From contig CACNTU010000007.1 of assembly GCA_902623415.1 (NCBI GenBank), positions 1 to 41,276 on the forward strand: a stretch of DNA of 41,276 nucleotides, in the 5' to 3' direction. The position numbers and the translations under genes were made by a program. Every line of letters starts with the position of its first letter. Within the stretch, counting starts at the first letter, position 1. The notes under the pieces were generated by a model that was given only the letters and a program-made list of their open reading frames with translations, was not told where the DNA came from and made no database searches. This stretch comes from an uncultured Pelagibacteraceae bacterium (GTDB lineage: Bacteria; Pseudomonadota; Alphaproteobacteria; Pelagibacterales; Pelagibacteraceae). Positions 29,733 through 38,590 of the stretch are shown here, piece by piece.

Positions 29733-29833
29733 ACGTTAGCTTAATTTTAAACAACTCCTGATATCTACATTATATATTTAAGATTTGTTTTAATTTACTA
29801 TATTTAGATTTAGTAAATATTTGGATTACTGTC

Positions 29834-29901
29834 ATTCAATCTATGTTTGATTCAATTCTAATTCAATCAATGTGTTGATTCAATCTATATTTGATTCAAT
29901 T
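29834..29901 (+). repeat. Direct/overlapping repeats upstream of dnaA
   Basis: ATTCAATCTATGTTTGATTCAATT (29834-29857) and ATTCAATCTATATTTGATTCAATT (29878-29901), 1 mismatch; related intermediate copy at 29861-29884. ATTCAAT occurs 5 times. Confidence 0.9.
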
Positions 29902-30043
29902 TAAAATTTTAATTTTTGATATAAAATAAAATTAATCTGTAAAATTATAAATCACAATCATAGATTTTATTTTTTTTTTATTTTTCCTATTAACTTGTTG
30001 CAAATTTTTTTAAATCGTTCTAACTGAGATTTCCTCTTAAGTT

Positions 30044-31462
30044 ATGAATAAATTAACAAATACAAAAAATATTAATAATTTTTCCTCTGAAGGCTTTGAA
30101 TGGAAGCAAGTACAGAATGAGATAAAAAATAAACTCGGCTTAGAAGTTTATGAGAGCTGGTTAAAAAAAATTTCTTTTGTAGAGGAGTTCAATAATTACT
30201 TATTATTATCAGTTCCAACAAGATTTATTAGAGATTGGATTACATCAAGGTATTTAGACCAAATATTAAAAATAATTAAAGTTTATAAAAAAGACATTAT
30301 TAGAATTGAGTTCAAAATAGTTGAAAAAGCTCAAGATATCACTTTAAAAGAAAATAGTATTAAAGAAAATAATACTAATGAAAATGTTTCATTTATAAAA
30401 GACTCTTATCTTCAGTATAATCGAATTGATCCAAATAAAAGATTTGATAATTTTATTACAGGTTCAAGTAACAAATTAGCTTACGAAGCTTCTTTAAAAG
30501 TTTCAGAAAATATATCTCACTATAATCCACTTTATATTTATGGTGGTGTTGGAATGGGTAAAACTCACTTATTAAATTCAATAGGTTTAGAGCTTAAAAA
30601 AAATAATCAAGTAATGTTTATTTCTGCTGAACGTTTCATGTATCAGTTTGTAAAATCAATTAAATCAAACGACATGGTTAAGTTTAAAGAATATTTTAGA
30701 AATACAGATATTTTATTAATCGACGATATCCAGTTTATAAGTGGAAAAGAGGCTATGCAGGAGGAATTCTTTCACACATTTAATGCATTACTTGATAAGG
30801 GATCGCAAATAATTGTATCAGCTGATCGATCACCAAACAAATTATCAAGGATTCAAGAAAGAATTAAATCAAGGTTTTCTGGCGGATTAGTTGTTGATAT
30901 TCAAAAGCCAGACCTTGAGTTAAGAAAAAAAATAGTTGAAAAAAAAAATGAAGAATTGAATGCTTTGTATTCTGAACAATTAAAAGTTTCTAAAGAAATT
31001 CAAGATTTTATAAGTAATGAAATAACTGGTAGTGTAAGGGAACTAGTTGGAGCAATAAACAGAGTTGTTTCATTTTCGAGAATTTACAACAAAGTCCCAA
31101 ATCTTGCTGAAACTAAAGTAGTTTTAAAGGATTTATTAAATTTAGCAGAAAATAAGGTTACAATAGATCTAATTCAGACAATTGTTTGTAAGTTTTTCAA
31201 AATCAGCAAAAATGAAATGCTATCATCTAGAAGATCAAGATATTTAGTAAGACCTAGGCAAACAGCAATTTATTTAACCAAAATTTTAACTTCTAAATCA
31301 TTACCTGAAATTGGAAGGGAATTTTCTAATAGAGACCATACAACAATAATTCATTCAGTAAAAACTATTGAAAAAATAAAAGAAAAAGATCCTGAGATGG
31401 TTGATAATATAAATAAATTAAAAAACCAAATTTTATATAATAATAAAGAAAATGAAATTTAA
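30044..31462 (+). CDS. dnaA: Chromosomal replication initiator DnaA
   Basis: PLYIYGGVGMGKTHLLNSIG Walker A, ILLIDDIQFISGKE, FSNRDHTTIIHSVKTIEK domain IV. Confidence 0.98.
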   Translation: MNKLTNTKNINNFSSEGFEWKQVQNEIKNKLGLEVYESWLKKISFVEEFNNYLLLSVPTRFIRDWITSRYLDQILKIIKVYKKDIIRIEFKIVEKAQDITLKENSIKENNTNENVSFIKDSYLQYNRIDPNKRFDNFITGSSNKLAYEASLKVSENISHYNPLYIYGGVGMGKTHLLNSIGLELKKNNQVMFISAERFMYQFVKSIKSNDMVKFKEYFRNTDILLIDDIQFISGKEAMQEEFFHTFNALLDKGSQIIVSADRSPNKLSRIQERIKSRFSGGLVVDIQKPDLELRKKIVEKKNEELNALYSEQLKVSKEIQDFISNEITGSVRELVGAINRVVSFSRIYNKVPNLAETKVVLKDLLNLAENKVTIDLIQTIVCKFFKISKNEMLSSRRSRYLVRPRQTAIYLTKILTSKSLPEIGREFSNRDHTTIIHSVKTIEKIKEKDPEMVDNINKLKNQILYNNKENEI

Positions 31463-32564
31463 CGTTAATCAACAAGACCTTCAGCAAGCATTAAATTATT
31501 GCCAAGGAATTATTGAAAAAAGAAGTACACTACCAATACTTTCAAATATTTTGTTAGATGCAAGCAATTCAAAACTTACTATAACTGCGACTGATCTAGA
31601 TTTAATATTTATACATCAATTAAATAATGTAGAGATTCTAGAGGAGGGTAAAACAACCACAACTTCCTCAATCATGTATGATATAATAAGAAAGTTTAAC
31701 TCAGGAAAAAAAATAAATCTTTCTCTAACAGATATAAGTAAATTACAAGTAGAGTCTGAAAAATCTATTTTTAATTTGAATTGCATAAGTGCAACAGAGT
31801 TTCCACTGACAGATGAAAATTTTAATCAAAATGAATTTATAATTAAATCAAAACAATTATTGAAATTATTAAATAAGTGTAAATTTTCAGTCTCTAATGA
31901 CGAAACAAGGCACTACCTAAGTGGGATTTATTTTCATCAAACAGAAGTTGAAGATAAAAATTATTTAACAGCAGTTGCAACTGATAGTCATAGAATGTCT
32001 ATTTCAAAAATTAGATTAGAGGAAAAAATTGATTTTGATCCAATAATTTTGCCTAAAAAAACAATTTTTCAACTTTGCTCTTTATTAGATAGCTATGATG
32101 GTGATGTAAAAGTTTCAAATGTGAAATCAAAAATAAAATTTGAATTAAATAATAGTATTTTAATTTCAAAACTTATTGATGGAAAATTTCCTAATTACAT
32201 TCAAGTTATACCTAAAAATAATCAAAAGAAATTAGAAATAGACTTAAAATTATTTTTAAATTCTGTTGATAGAGTAGCATCTGTTTCATTAGATAAAAAA
32301 GATGGTGTGAAATTCAATTTGTCCAAAGATACTCTAGATCTTTCGGTAAATAATACCAACAGTGGGGATGGTAAAGAAACTTTAAGTGTTAAGTTTGATC
32401 ATGACTTAGAGATAAGTTTTAACTCTAGATATTTGATAGATGTTGCTTCACAACTAGATGGAGATAGAGTTGAAATTTTCTTTAATGATACTGGTTCGCC
32501 AGCACTAATAAAGGATCCAGGTGATTTTGATAGTATTTTTGTTGTTATGCCTATGAAGGGCTAA
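31452..32564 (+). CDS. dnaN: DNA polymerase III beta subunit (sliding clamp)
   Basis: MKFNVNQQDLQQALNYCQGIIEKRSTLPILSNILLDA; C-terminal FVVMPMKG. Overlaps the dnaA end by 11 bp. Confidence 0.97.
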   Translation: MKFNVNQQDLQQALNYCQGIIEKRSTLPILSNILLDASNSKLTITATDLDLIFIHQLNNVEILEEGKTTTTSSIMYDIIRKFNSGKKINLSLTDISKLQVESEKSIFNLNCISATEFPLTDENFNQNEFIIKSKQLLKLLNKCKFSVSNDETRHYLSGIYFHQTEVEDKNYLTAVATDSHRMSISKIRLEEKIDFDPIILPKKTIFQLCSLLDSYDGDVKVSNVKSKIKFELNNSILISKLIDGKFPNYIQVIPKNNQKKLEIDLKLFLNSVDRVASVSLDKKDGVKFNLSKDTLDLSVNNTNSGDGKETLSVKFDHDLEISFNSRYLIDVASQLDGDRVEIFFNDTGSPALIKDPGDFDSIFVVMPMKG

Positions 32565-33271
32565 TTAATTAAGTCTAACTCTGAATAAATATTTTTTTCA
32601 AGAATATGAATAAAATTTTCCTTTGTTAACCCAGAGGGAATTGGTTTTAAAATAGAGATTGTAATAGTTCTATTAGATTTTTTTTCACCATTTTTGGGCC
32701 ACACATATCCAGAGTTAATTGCAACCGGCTGACAAGAAACATTTAGCTCTTCATAAATTCTCGAAGCACCCTTTTTAAAAGGTGGCCTTTCGTCTGGAAG
32801 AACCCTTGTTCCTTGTGGAAAAATAATTAAGGGTCTATTAGAAGTAGCCAAAATTTTTGAAATATCATCAAAAAAACCCAAGTTATCTTTTGTAACTTTG
32901 TTTCTTTTTATTGAAATTGATCCTATTTTTTTTAAGTACCAACCAAATATTGGAATTAATAATAATTCTTTTTTTAGTATAAATACAGGTGAGTTAAAGA
33001 TTGTCTGTAAATAAAAAGTTTCAAACATTGATTGATGAGATGCCGCTATAAAAAATTTTTCATCATTAATAATATTTTCCTTTCCTTTAATTGAAATTTT
33101 TACTGAAAGAACTAACTTTAAACAAAAACTAGCCCAATGCCCCATTAATTTACCTCCTGTCAAAACAACCTGTTTAGGTAAAAAAAATGATGGTAAAAAA
33201 ATTATCGAAATAAAAATGATTCCTGTGAAAAATAATATTGAAAATAAAAAGTTTCTTATCATTTTTGTCAA
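32561..33271 (-). CDS. plsC: 1-acyl-sn-glycerol-3-phosphate acyltransferase
   Basis: AASHQSMFETF (HX4D-like region) and IIFPQGTRVLPDERPPFKKGA. Confidence 0.9.
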   Translation of the reverse strand: MTKMIRNFLFSILFFTGIIFISIIFLPSFFLPKQVVLTGGKLMGHWASFCLKLVLSVKISIKGKENIINDEKFFIAASHQSMFETFYLQTIFNSPVFILKKELLLIPIFGWYLKKIGSISIKRNKVTKDNLGFFDDISKILATSNRPLIIFPQGTRVLPDERPPFKKGASRIYEELNVSCQPVAINSGYVWPKNGEKKSNRTITISILKPIPSGLTKENFIHILEKNIYSELDLIN

Positions 33272-33274
33272 AAA

Positions 33275-34489
33275 CTAAATTATATCTTTATGCTTTTGTC
33301 TTTTTCTTATTACTTTAATTTTTGATCCCTTTATTAATAATTCTACTGGTTTAGGTCTTAAATTATAATTTGAGCTAAGTGACATTCCATAAGCTCCCAC
33401 ATCACAGATTGCTATTAAATCTTTTTCTTTCAACACTTGAAACTTTTTTAATGTAACAAATTTATCTGTACTTTCACAAATAGGACCTACAAATTCATAT
33501 GGTTTTTTAGATATTTTGTTAGATTTTGTAACAGGTAAGGTTTTATGAAACGCACCATACAAAGCAGGTCTCATTAAATCATTCATTGCGGCATCTAAAA
33601 TGATAAATTTTTTACTTCCGCTATCTTTTATATAGATTATTTTTGATACTAATGTTCCAGTATCACCTATAATTGATCTACCTGGCTCAAATATAATTTT
33701 AACTTTATGTCTTCTTAAAAATTTAAGAATAGCTGTGTTATATTTTTTATAATTAAGTTTTTTATTTTTATCAGTATATGTAATGCCCATACCTCCACCT
33801 AAATCTATAAATTCAAATTTATGATTTGTTTTATTGAGAATTTGGCTAACCGCTTTAAGCATTTTTTCATATGGTCTATGGTCTAAAATTTGACTGCCAA
33901 TATGAACGCTCAGACATTTTAAATCAATATTTTTTGAATTTTTGCAATAATTTATAATTTCATAGAATGTATTTTTATTTACACCAAATTTATTTTCTTT
34001 TTTTCCAGTGGATATTTGACTTAATGTTTTTGCATCAGTGTTGGGGTTGAGTCTTAGACCAATTTTTATTCTTTTATTTTTTGATTTTGCTATTCGATTT
34101 ATTTCTTTTATTTCACTTAAAGATTCAGCGTTAATAAGCAAAATTTTTTTATCAATAGCAAAGCTAATTTCACTTGTTGTTTTACCAACACCAGAAAATA
34201 CTATTTTGTTTGGATTAATTCCTGCTTTTAGTGCCATCATCAGTTCTCCTACTGAAACAACATCAGCACCAAATCCAAATTTTTTAATTTCTCTAATTAT
34301 GTTAACATTTGTGTTGGATTTTACCGCAAAGCAGATAAGTGGTGAAAAAGATCGGAAGTTCTTTTTAAAATTATTTATATTTTCTTTTAATTTAGAATAG
34401 GAGTAAGAATAAAATGGAGTTCCATATTTATTTGCAGTTTTTTGGAGATTAATTTTTTCTATTGTTAATGTTTTATTTATATATTTCAT
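33275..34489 (-). CDS. lysA: Diaminopimelate decarboxylase
   Basis: TPFYSYSYSKLKENI, CFAVKSNTNVNII, EPGRSIIGDTG, CESTDKF, DVGAYGMSLSSNYN. Confidence 0.96.
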   Translation of the reverse strand: MKYINKTLTIEKINLQKTANKYGTPFYSYSYSKLKENINNFKKNFRSFSPLICFAVKSNTNVNIIREIKKFGFGADVVSVGELMMALKAGINPNKIVFSGVGKTTSEISFAIDKKILLINAESLSEIKEINRIAKSKNKRIKIGLRLNPNTDAKTLSQISTGKKENKFGVNKNTFYEIINYCKNSKNIDLKCLSVHIGSQILDHRPYEKMLKAVSQILNKTNHKFEFIDLGGGMGITYTDKNKKLNYKKYNTAILKFLRRHKVKIIFEPGRSIIGDTGTLVSKIIYIKDSGSKKFIILDAAMNDLMRPALYGAFHKTLPVTKSNKISKKPYEFVGPICESTDKFVTLKKFQVLKEKDLIAICDVGAYGMSLSSNYNLRPKPVELLIKGSKIKVIRKRQKHKDII

Positions 34490-34620
34490 TAAGCTAAGTT
34501 TACTGAAACTTTTCTTATTTCTGCTTTTTTATCTGGATCTACGTATTTAGGATCACCTTTTTTTCCACAAGATATAACGGCACTAAATAACAATATAATT
34601 ATTGTAAATTTTTTAATCAT
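34489..34620 (-). CDS. lptM: Small lipoprotein, LptM/YifL-like
   Basis: Hand translation: MIKKFTIIILLFSAVISCGKKGDPKYVDPDKKAEIRKVSVNLA* (43 aa), with lipobox-like VISC followed by GKKGDP. ATGA overlap with the argH stop and TAATG overlap with the lysA start. Absent from the ORF track. Confidence 0.8.
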   Translation of the reverse strand: MIKKFTIIILLFSAVISCGKKGDPKYVDPDKKAEIRKVSVNLA

Positions 34621-36008
34621 TTTTCTCTTTTATATTTCATTATCATTTTTTTAATATTATCAAAAGAAGTTCCACCATAAGATTTTTTCGAATTAATTGA
34701 ATTTTTTAAATTAAATACTTTTAATACATCATCTTTAAGCTTAGGTTCGATTTTTCTTAATTCTTCTAAAGTCAGTTCATTTAATTTCTTTTTTCTTTTT
34801 TCAGCCAAATTAACTACGGCAGCAGTTTTTTGATATGCTTTTCTAAAAGACATTGAGTGATTTTTCACAAGATAATCAGCTAAATCAGTGGCTGTAATAT
34901 ATCCAGAATTAGCAAGTTCTAACATTTTACTCTTATTTGGATTACAATTTTTTAGTATTTCATCGAAAATTTTTAAACAATTATTTAGATTGTCGTTCGA
35001 TTTAAAAACAATTTCCTTGTCATCTTGCAGATCTTTAAAATAAGACATTGGTAAGCCTTTTAAAATTGTAAGCATTGAAAATAAATTTCCATAAGCGCTT
35101 CCCGATTTTCCACGTAAGTACTCTAAAAGATCAGGATTCTTCTTTTGTGGCATTATAGAAGATCCGGTAACAACTTTATCAGACAAATTGATCAAGTTAA
35201 AAGCATCCGAATTCCAAATAATTAACTCTTCAGCAATTCTAGAAATATGCATAGCACACACAGATGAAGCGTATAAAAAATCTAAAACAAAATCTCTATC
35301 TGAAACTGTATCAATAGAATTATTTGTAGGTATTTTAAAACCAAGTTTTTTGGTTGTATAATTTCTATCTATATTAAATGATGTTCCTGCTAAAGCCGCA
35401 ACACCTAAGGGATTTTCATTTAGACTGTCTAAATTGTTAGAAAATCTCTTTTTGTCTCTATTAAACATTTCTACATAAGACATCAAATAATGTGCAAAAG
35501 AGATAGCTTGAGCATTTTTAAGATGTGTAAATCCAGGCATAATAGTCTGAACATTTTTTTCAGCTAACTTAATTGTACTCTTAATAACTTTATTTATGTT
35601 ATTATTTATTTCGTTGGTTGAATTTTTCATCCAAATTTTAAAATCAGTAATTACTTGATCATTTCTTGATCTTGCTGTGTGAACGTAGCCAGCTTCTTCA
35701 CCAATAATTTGAAAAAGTCTCTTTTCAATATTCATATGAATATCTTCATATTTTTTGTTAAACTCAAATTTATTGTTTGTGATTTCCTTATCAATTTTTG
35801 TTAGTCCATAAATAATTTTATTTTTTATTTTGAATGAAATTATTTTTTGTTTAAAAAGCATCTCAACATGAGCAATTGATCCTTGAATATCTTCTTTATA
35901 AAGTCTTTTATCAATATCTATTGAATTACCGACTTTTTGAAACAAACTTGATGCACTTTTTTTTATCCGTGTGTTCCAGATTGCTTGGTTGTTTTTATTT
36001 TTTGTCAT
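34617..36008 (-). CDS. argH: Argininosuccinate lyase
   Basis: HTARSRNDQVITDFKIW, GFTHLKNAQAISFAHYL, GSSIMPQKKNPD. Confidence 0.98.
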   Translation of the reverse strand: MTKNKNNQAIWNTRIKKSASSLFQKVGNSIDIDKRLYKEDIQGSIAHVEMLFKQKIISFKIKNKIIYGLTKIDKEITNNKFEFNKKYEDIHMNIEKRLFQIIGEEAGYVHTARSRNDQVITDFKIWMKNSTNEINNNINKVIKSTIKLAEKNVQTIMPGFTHLKNAQAISFAHYLMSYVEMFNRDKKRFSNNLDSLNENPLGVAALAGTSFNIDRNYTTKKLGFKIPTNNSIDTVSDRDFVLDFLYASSVCAMHISRIAEELIIWNSDAFNLINLSDKVVTGSSIMPQKKNPDLLEYLRGKSGSAYGNLFSMLTILKGLPMSYFKDLQDDKEIVFKSNDNLNNCLKIFDEILKNCNPNKSKMLELANSGYITATDLADYLVKNHSMSFRKAYQKTAAVVNLAEKRKKKLNELTLEELRKIEPKLKDDVLKVFNLKNSINSKKSYGGTSFDNIKKMIMKYKREK

Positions 36009-36032
36009 GATATTTAATTATACCTATTTAAC

Positions 36033-36542
36033 ATGAGATTTTTAATAATATTTATTTTTTTGATAACAAATGTCTTAGCTGAAGAACTACCTGGTATTAA
36101 AAATATTGTAATCCATAAAATACCAAAAACACATGATAATGTTATTTTTTTAGACAAAAAAGATCAAAAAATTAATATCAATGAATATACTGGTAACTTA
36201 TTGATATTAAATTTTTGGGCGACTTGGTGTGAACCTTGCAAAGAAGAAATGCCATCTTTAGATAAACTCCAAGCCAACCCAGAATTGGATAATATAAAAA
36301 TTTTCGCAATTAGTATTGGGAAAGAAAATTTAGATAAAGTTAATAAATTTTTTGTAGATCTTAAAATTAAAAATTTTGAACCTTATTTTGATCCACCTAC
36401 AACATTAGCAAAAATGTTTTCTTTAAGAGGTATCCCTACAACAATTCTAATTAATAAAGAGGGCCAAGAATTTGCTAGAGTAATAGGTTCAATTGATTTT
36501 GAAGATAAAAATTTTATTAATTGGATAAAAAAATATAACTAA
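36033..36542 (+). CDS. tlpA: TlpA-family thioredoxin-like protein
   Basis: Signal peptide; LLILNFWATWCEPCKEEMPSLDKLQ; LRGIPTTILINKEG. Confidence 0.9.
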   Translation: MRFLIIFIFLITNVLAEELPGIKNIVIHKIPKTHDNVIFLDKKDQKININEYTGNLLILNFWATWCEPCKEEMPSLDKLQANPELDNIKIFAISIGKENLDKVNKFFVDLKIKNFEPYFDPPTTLAKMFSLRGIPTTILINKEGQEFARVIGSIDFEDKNFINWIKKYN

Positions 36543-36742
36543 TTTTTAAAAAAATAAGCAAAGCCAACTAAAGCAATAATAGCAATAAACTGTAAAATAA
36601 CTCTTAACTGCATTAATTTATTTGAATATTTTTTACTTGTCTCTCCTCCCTTAAAAAGAGTCCCTATTCCTAAGATTAAAACTATCCCTACAGCTATCAA
36701 AAGAGCTATTGATAAAACTTTTACTAATATTCCTGAAATCAT
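36539..36742 (-). CDS. HIG1-like twin transmembrane protein
   Basis: 67 aa, two TM helices separated by a basic LFKGGETSKKYSNKLMQLRVILQ linker. Confidence 0.75.
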   Translation of the reverse strand: MISGILVKVLSIALLIAVGIVLILGIGTLFKGGETSKKYSNKLMQLRVILQFIAIIALVGFAYFFKN

Positions 36743-36791
36743 TTTTTTATTTTAGATTGTGTTTTGACATAAAAAACATAATTTATCTACT

Positions 36792-37442
36792 ATGACATTT
36801 TGCCTAGATTCCATAATTATTAAACCAGAAAATGGTGTTGAAATTAAAAATGCAATTATTTTGCTTCATGGTTATGGAGGTGATGGAAAGGATATTAGCA
36901 TGTTATCTTTAAACTGGAAGAGACATATGCCTAATACAGTCTTTATTTGTCCAAACGGTCACGAGCCATGTGCTATAAATCCCTCTGGTTATCAATGGTT
37001 TGATTTAACAAAAGAGGATTCTGATTACATATTAGAACAATCAATTAAAGCTGAAGAAGTCTTAAAAAGATTTATTATTGAAATAAAAAAAGAGTTCAAG
37101 TTATCAAATAATCAAATATGTTTATCAGGATTTAGCCAAGGATGCATGATGTCTTTAAATGTTGGTCTTACATTTGCAGAAAATTTTTTATGTATAGTTG
37201 GTTTTTCTGGAAAGATAATAAATCAAAGTGATTTAAAAAATAGAATCAAAAATAAAACTGATACGTTGCTTATACATGGTGAAGTTGATCAAATTGTCCC
37301 ATCTACCCATTTACTGGAAGCAAAAGATTTTTTAATTAGAAATAATGTTAAAGTTGATACACTATTAATAAAAAATTGTGATCATCATATTCCTGTTGAA
37401 GCATCAAGTACAGCTTTAAATTTTATTTTAAAAAAAATTTAA
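36792..37442 (+). CDS. Phospholipase/carboxylesterase family alpha/beta hydrolase
   Basis: AIILLHGYGGDGKDI, LSGFSQGCMMSLNVGL (GFSQG), HGEVDQIVP. Confidence 0.93.
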   Translation: MTFCLDSIIIKPENGVEIKNAIILLHGYGGDGKDISMLSLNWKRHMPNTVFICPNGHEPCAINPSGYQWFDLTKEDSDYILEQSIKAEEVLKRFIIEIKKEFKLSNNQICLSGFSQGCMMSLNVGLTFAENFLCIVGFSGKIINQSDLKNRIKNKTDTLLIHGEVDQIVPSTHLLEAKDFLIRNNVKVDTLLIKNCDHHIPVEASSTALNFILKKI

Positions 37443-37490
37443 CATCTCTTATTATTGATAAAATTGTTCAACTAAGTTAAAATTAAGATA

Positions 37491-38060
37491 ATGAATAACT
37501 TTATTGAACAAAATGTTTCATTAGAAAAGTGCCCTGCATTAGTTCTTAATGCAGATTATAGACCTTTGAGTTACTACCCTTTGTCTTTATGGTCATGGCA
37601 GGATACTGTTAAATCAGTTTTTCTTGATCGAGTTATTATTGTTAGTAATTACGATAGAACAATAAGAAGCCCATCATTTAATATGAAATTACCAAGTGTC
37701 ATCGCTTTAAAGGATTATATTGTTCCTCAAAGCAAGCCAAGTTTTACTAGATTTAATGTATTTTTAAGAGATAAATTTTCCTGTCAATATTGTGGAAGCA
37801 ATGAAGAGTTAACTTTTGATCATTTATTACCTAGATCAAAAGGGGGTGAAACTAATTGGGATAATGTTGTAACAGCTTGTTCTGCATGCAATGTAAAAAA
37901 GGGTGGAAAACTATTAAAACATTCAGGTATGAAATTACATCAGTACCCTTATCGACCGTCAACAGAGGATCTACACAAAAACGGTAAAAATTTTCCACCA
38001 AATTTTTTACATAAAAGCTGGATGGATTACTTATATTGGGATGTAGAACTAGAGTCTTAA
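37491..38060 (+). CDS. HNH endonuclease family protein
   Basis: FSCQYCGSNEELTFDHLLPRSKGGETNWDNVVTACSACNVKKGG. Confidence 0.92.
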   Translation: MNNFIEQNVSLEKCPALVLNADYRPLSYYPLSLWSWQDTVKSVFLDRVIIVSNYDRTIRSPSFNMKLPSVIALKDYIVPQSKPSFTRFNVFLRDKFSCQYCGSNEELTFDHLLPRSKGGETNWDNVVTACSACNVKKGGKLLKHSGMKLHQYPYRPSTEDLHKNGKNFPPNFLHKSWMDYLYWDVELES

Positions 38061-38590
38061 ATTTTCTCAGATATATTTATTGCAATTTTTGATCCAGTTT
38101 TAATAATTTTATCTAAAACAGAGTATGGTCCTTCTTTTGTAGCACCCTTTTCATAGGCAATATCTTTATGACTTAATTCATCTTCTCTGAATTTAATTAT
38201 TTTTTTTTTAAGTTTTGGTTCGCTATTATCAAGTTGTTTTATTTGGTTTAAATAATGCTCATCTATCACTTCTTCAACGGAAGCAGTGCAAAGCATGGCT
38301 GCTTTCTTGCCAAGTAAAGTGGAACCAAAACCTAATCCTACACCTAATAAATCCCATAAGGGTAAGAATTTTGTAGGTTTTATATTTCTTTTTTTAATTT
38401 CCTCTTCAAAAAAATTAGAATGTTCTTTTTCATGAACTTTCATTTCTTCAATTGTTTTTTTTAAAGCTTCATCTTTAACTAATGTATTTAGAGCAAGCAA
38501 CTGTCCTTCATAAATTTTAACAGCACCACGTTCTCCAGCATGATCAACTCTAATGAACTCTTCTATTTTCTTTTTATTAATTTTTGTCAT
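38057..38590 (-). CDS. coq7: Demethoxyubiquinone hydroxylase (COQ7/CAT5 family)
   Basis: EFIRVDHAGERGAVKIYEGQ, MKVHEKEHSNFFEEE, ASVEEVIDEHYLNQ, FREDELSHKDIAYE di-iron ligands. Confidence 0.95.
   Translation of the reverse strand: MTKINKKKIEEFIRVDHAGERGAVKIYEGQLLALNTLVKDEALKKTIEEMKVHEKEHSNFFEEEIKKRNIKPTKFLPLWDLLGVGLGFGSTLLGKKAAMLCTASVEEVIDEHYLNQIKQLDNSEPKLKKKIIKFREDELSHKDIAYEKGATKEGPYSVLDKIIKTGSKIAINISEKI

Noticed and set aside
29778-29795. Possible CtrA box (TTAA-N7-TTAA) upstream of dnaA
   Set aside because: The candidate TTAA-GATTTGTT-TTAA has 8 nt between half-sites rather than 7, and TTAA is very common at this AT content.
29793-29818. ATTTACTA...TAGTAAAT stem-loop as an rpsT terminator
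   Set aside because: 8-bp, A/T-dominated stem with a 10-nt loop and no T-tract; too weak to call in such AT-rich DNA.
34038-34400. 120-aa plus-strand ORF antisense to lysA
   Set aside because: No recognisable motif and entirely antisense to a clear LysA. Plus ORFs at 18019-18204, 18616-18852, 19139-19366, 24436-24618, 25463-25699, 27604-27933 and 39330-39518 are treated the same way.
36764-36792. TTGACA upstream of the esterase gene as a promoter
   Set aside because: A good -35, but no acceptable -10 at 16-18 nt spacing before the ATG; not called as a feature.
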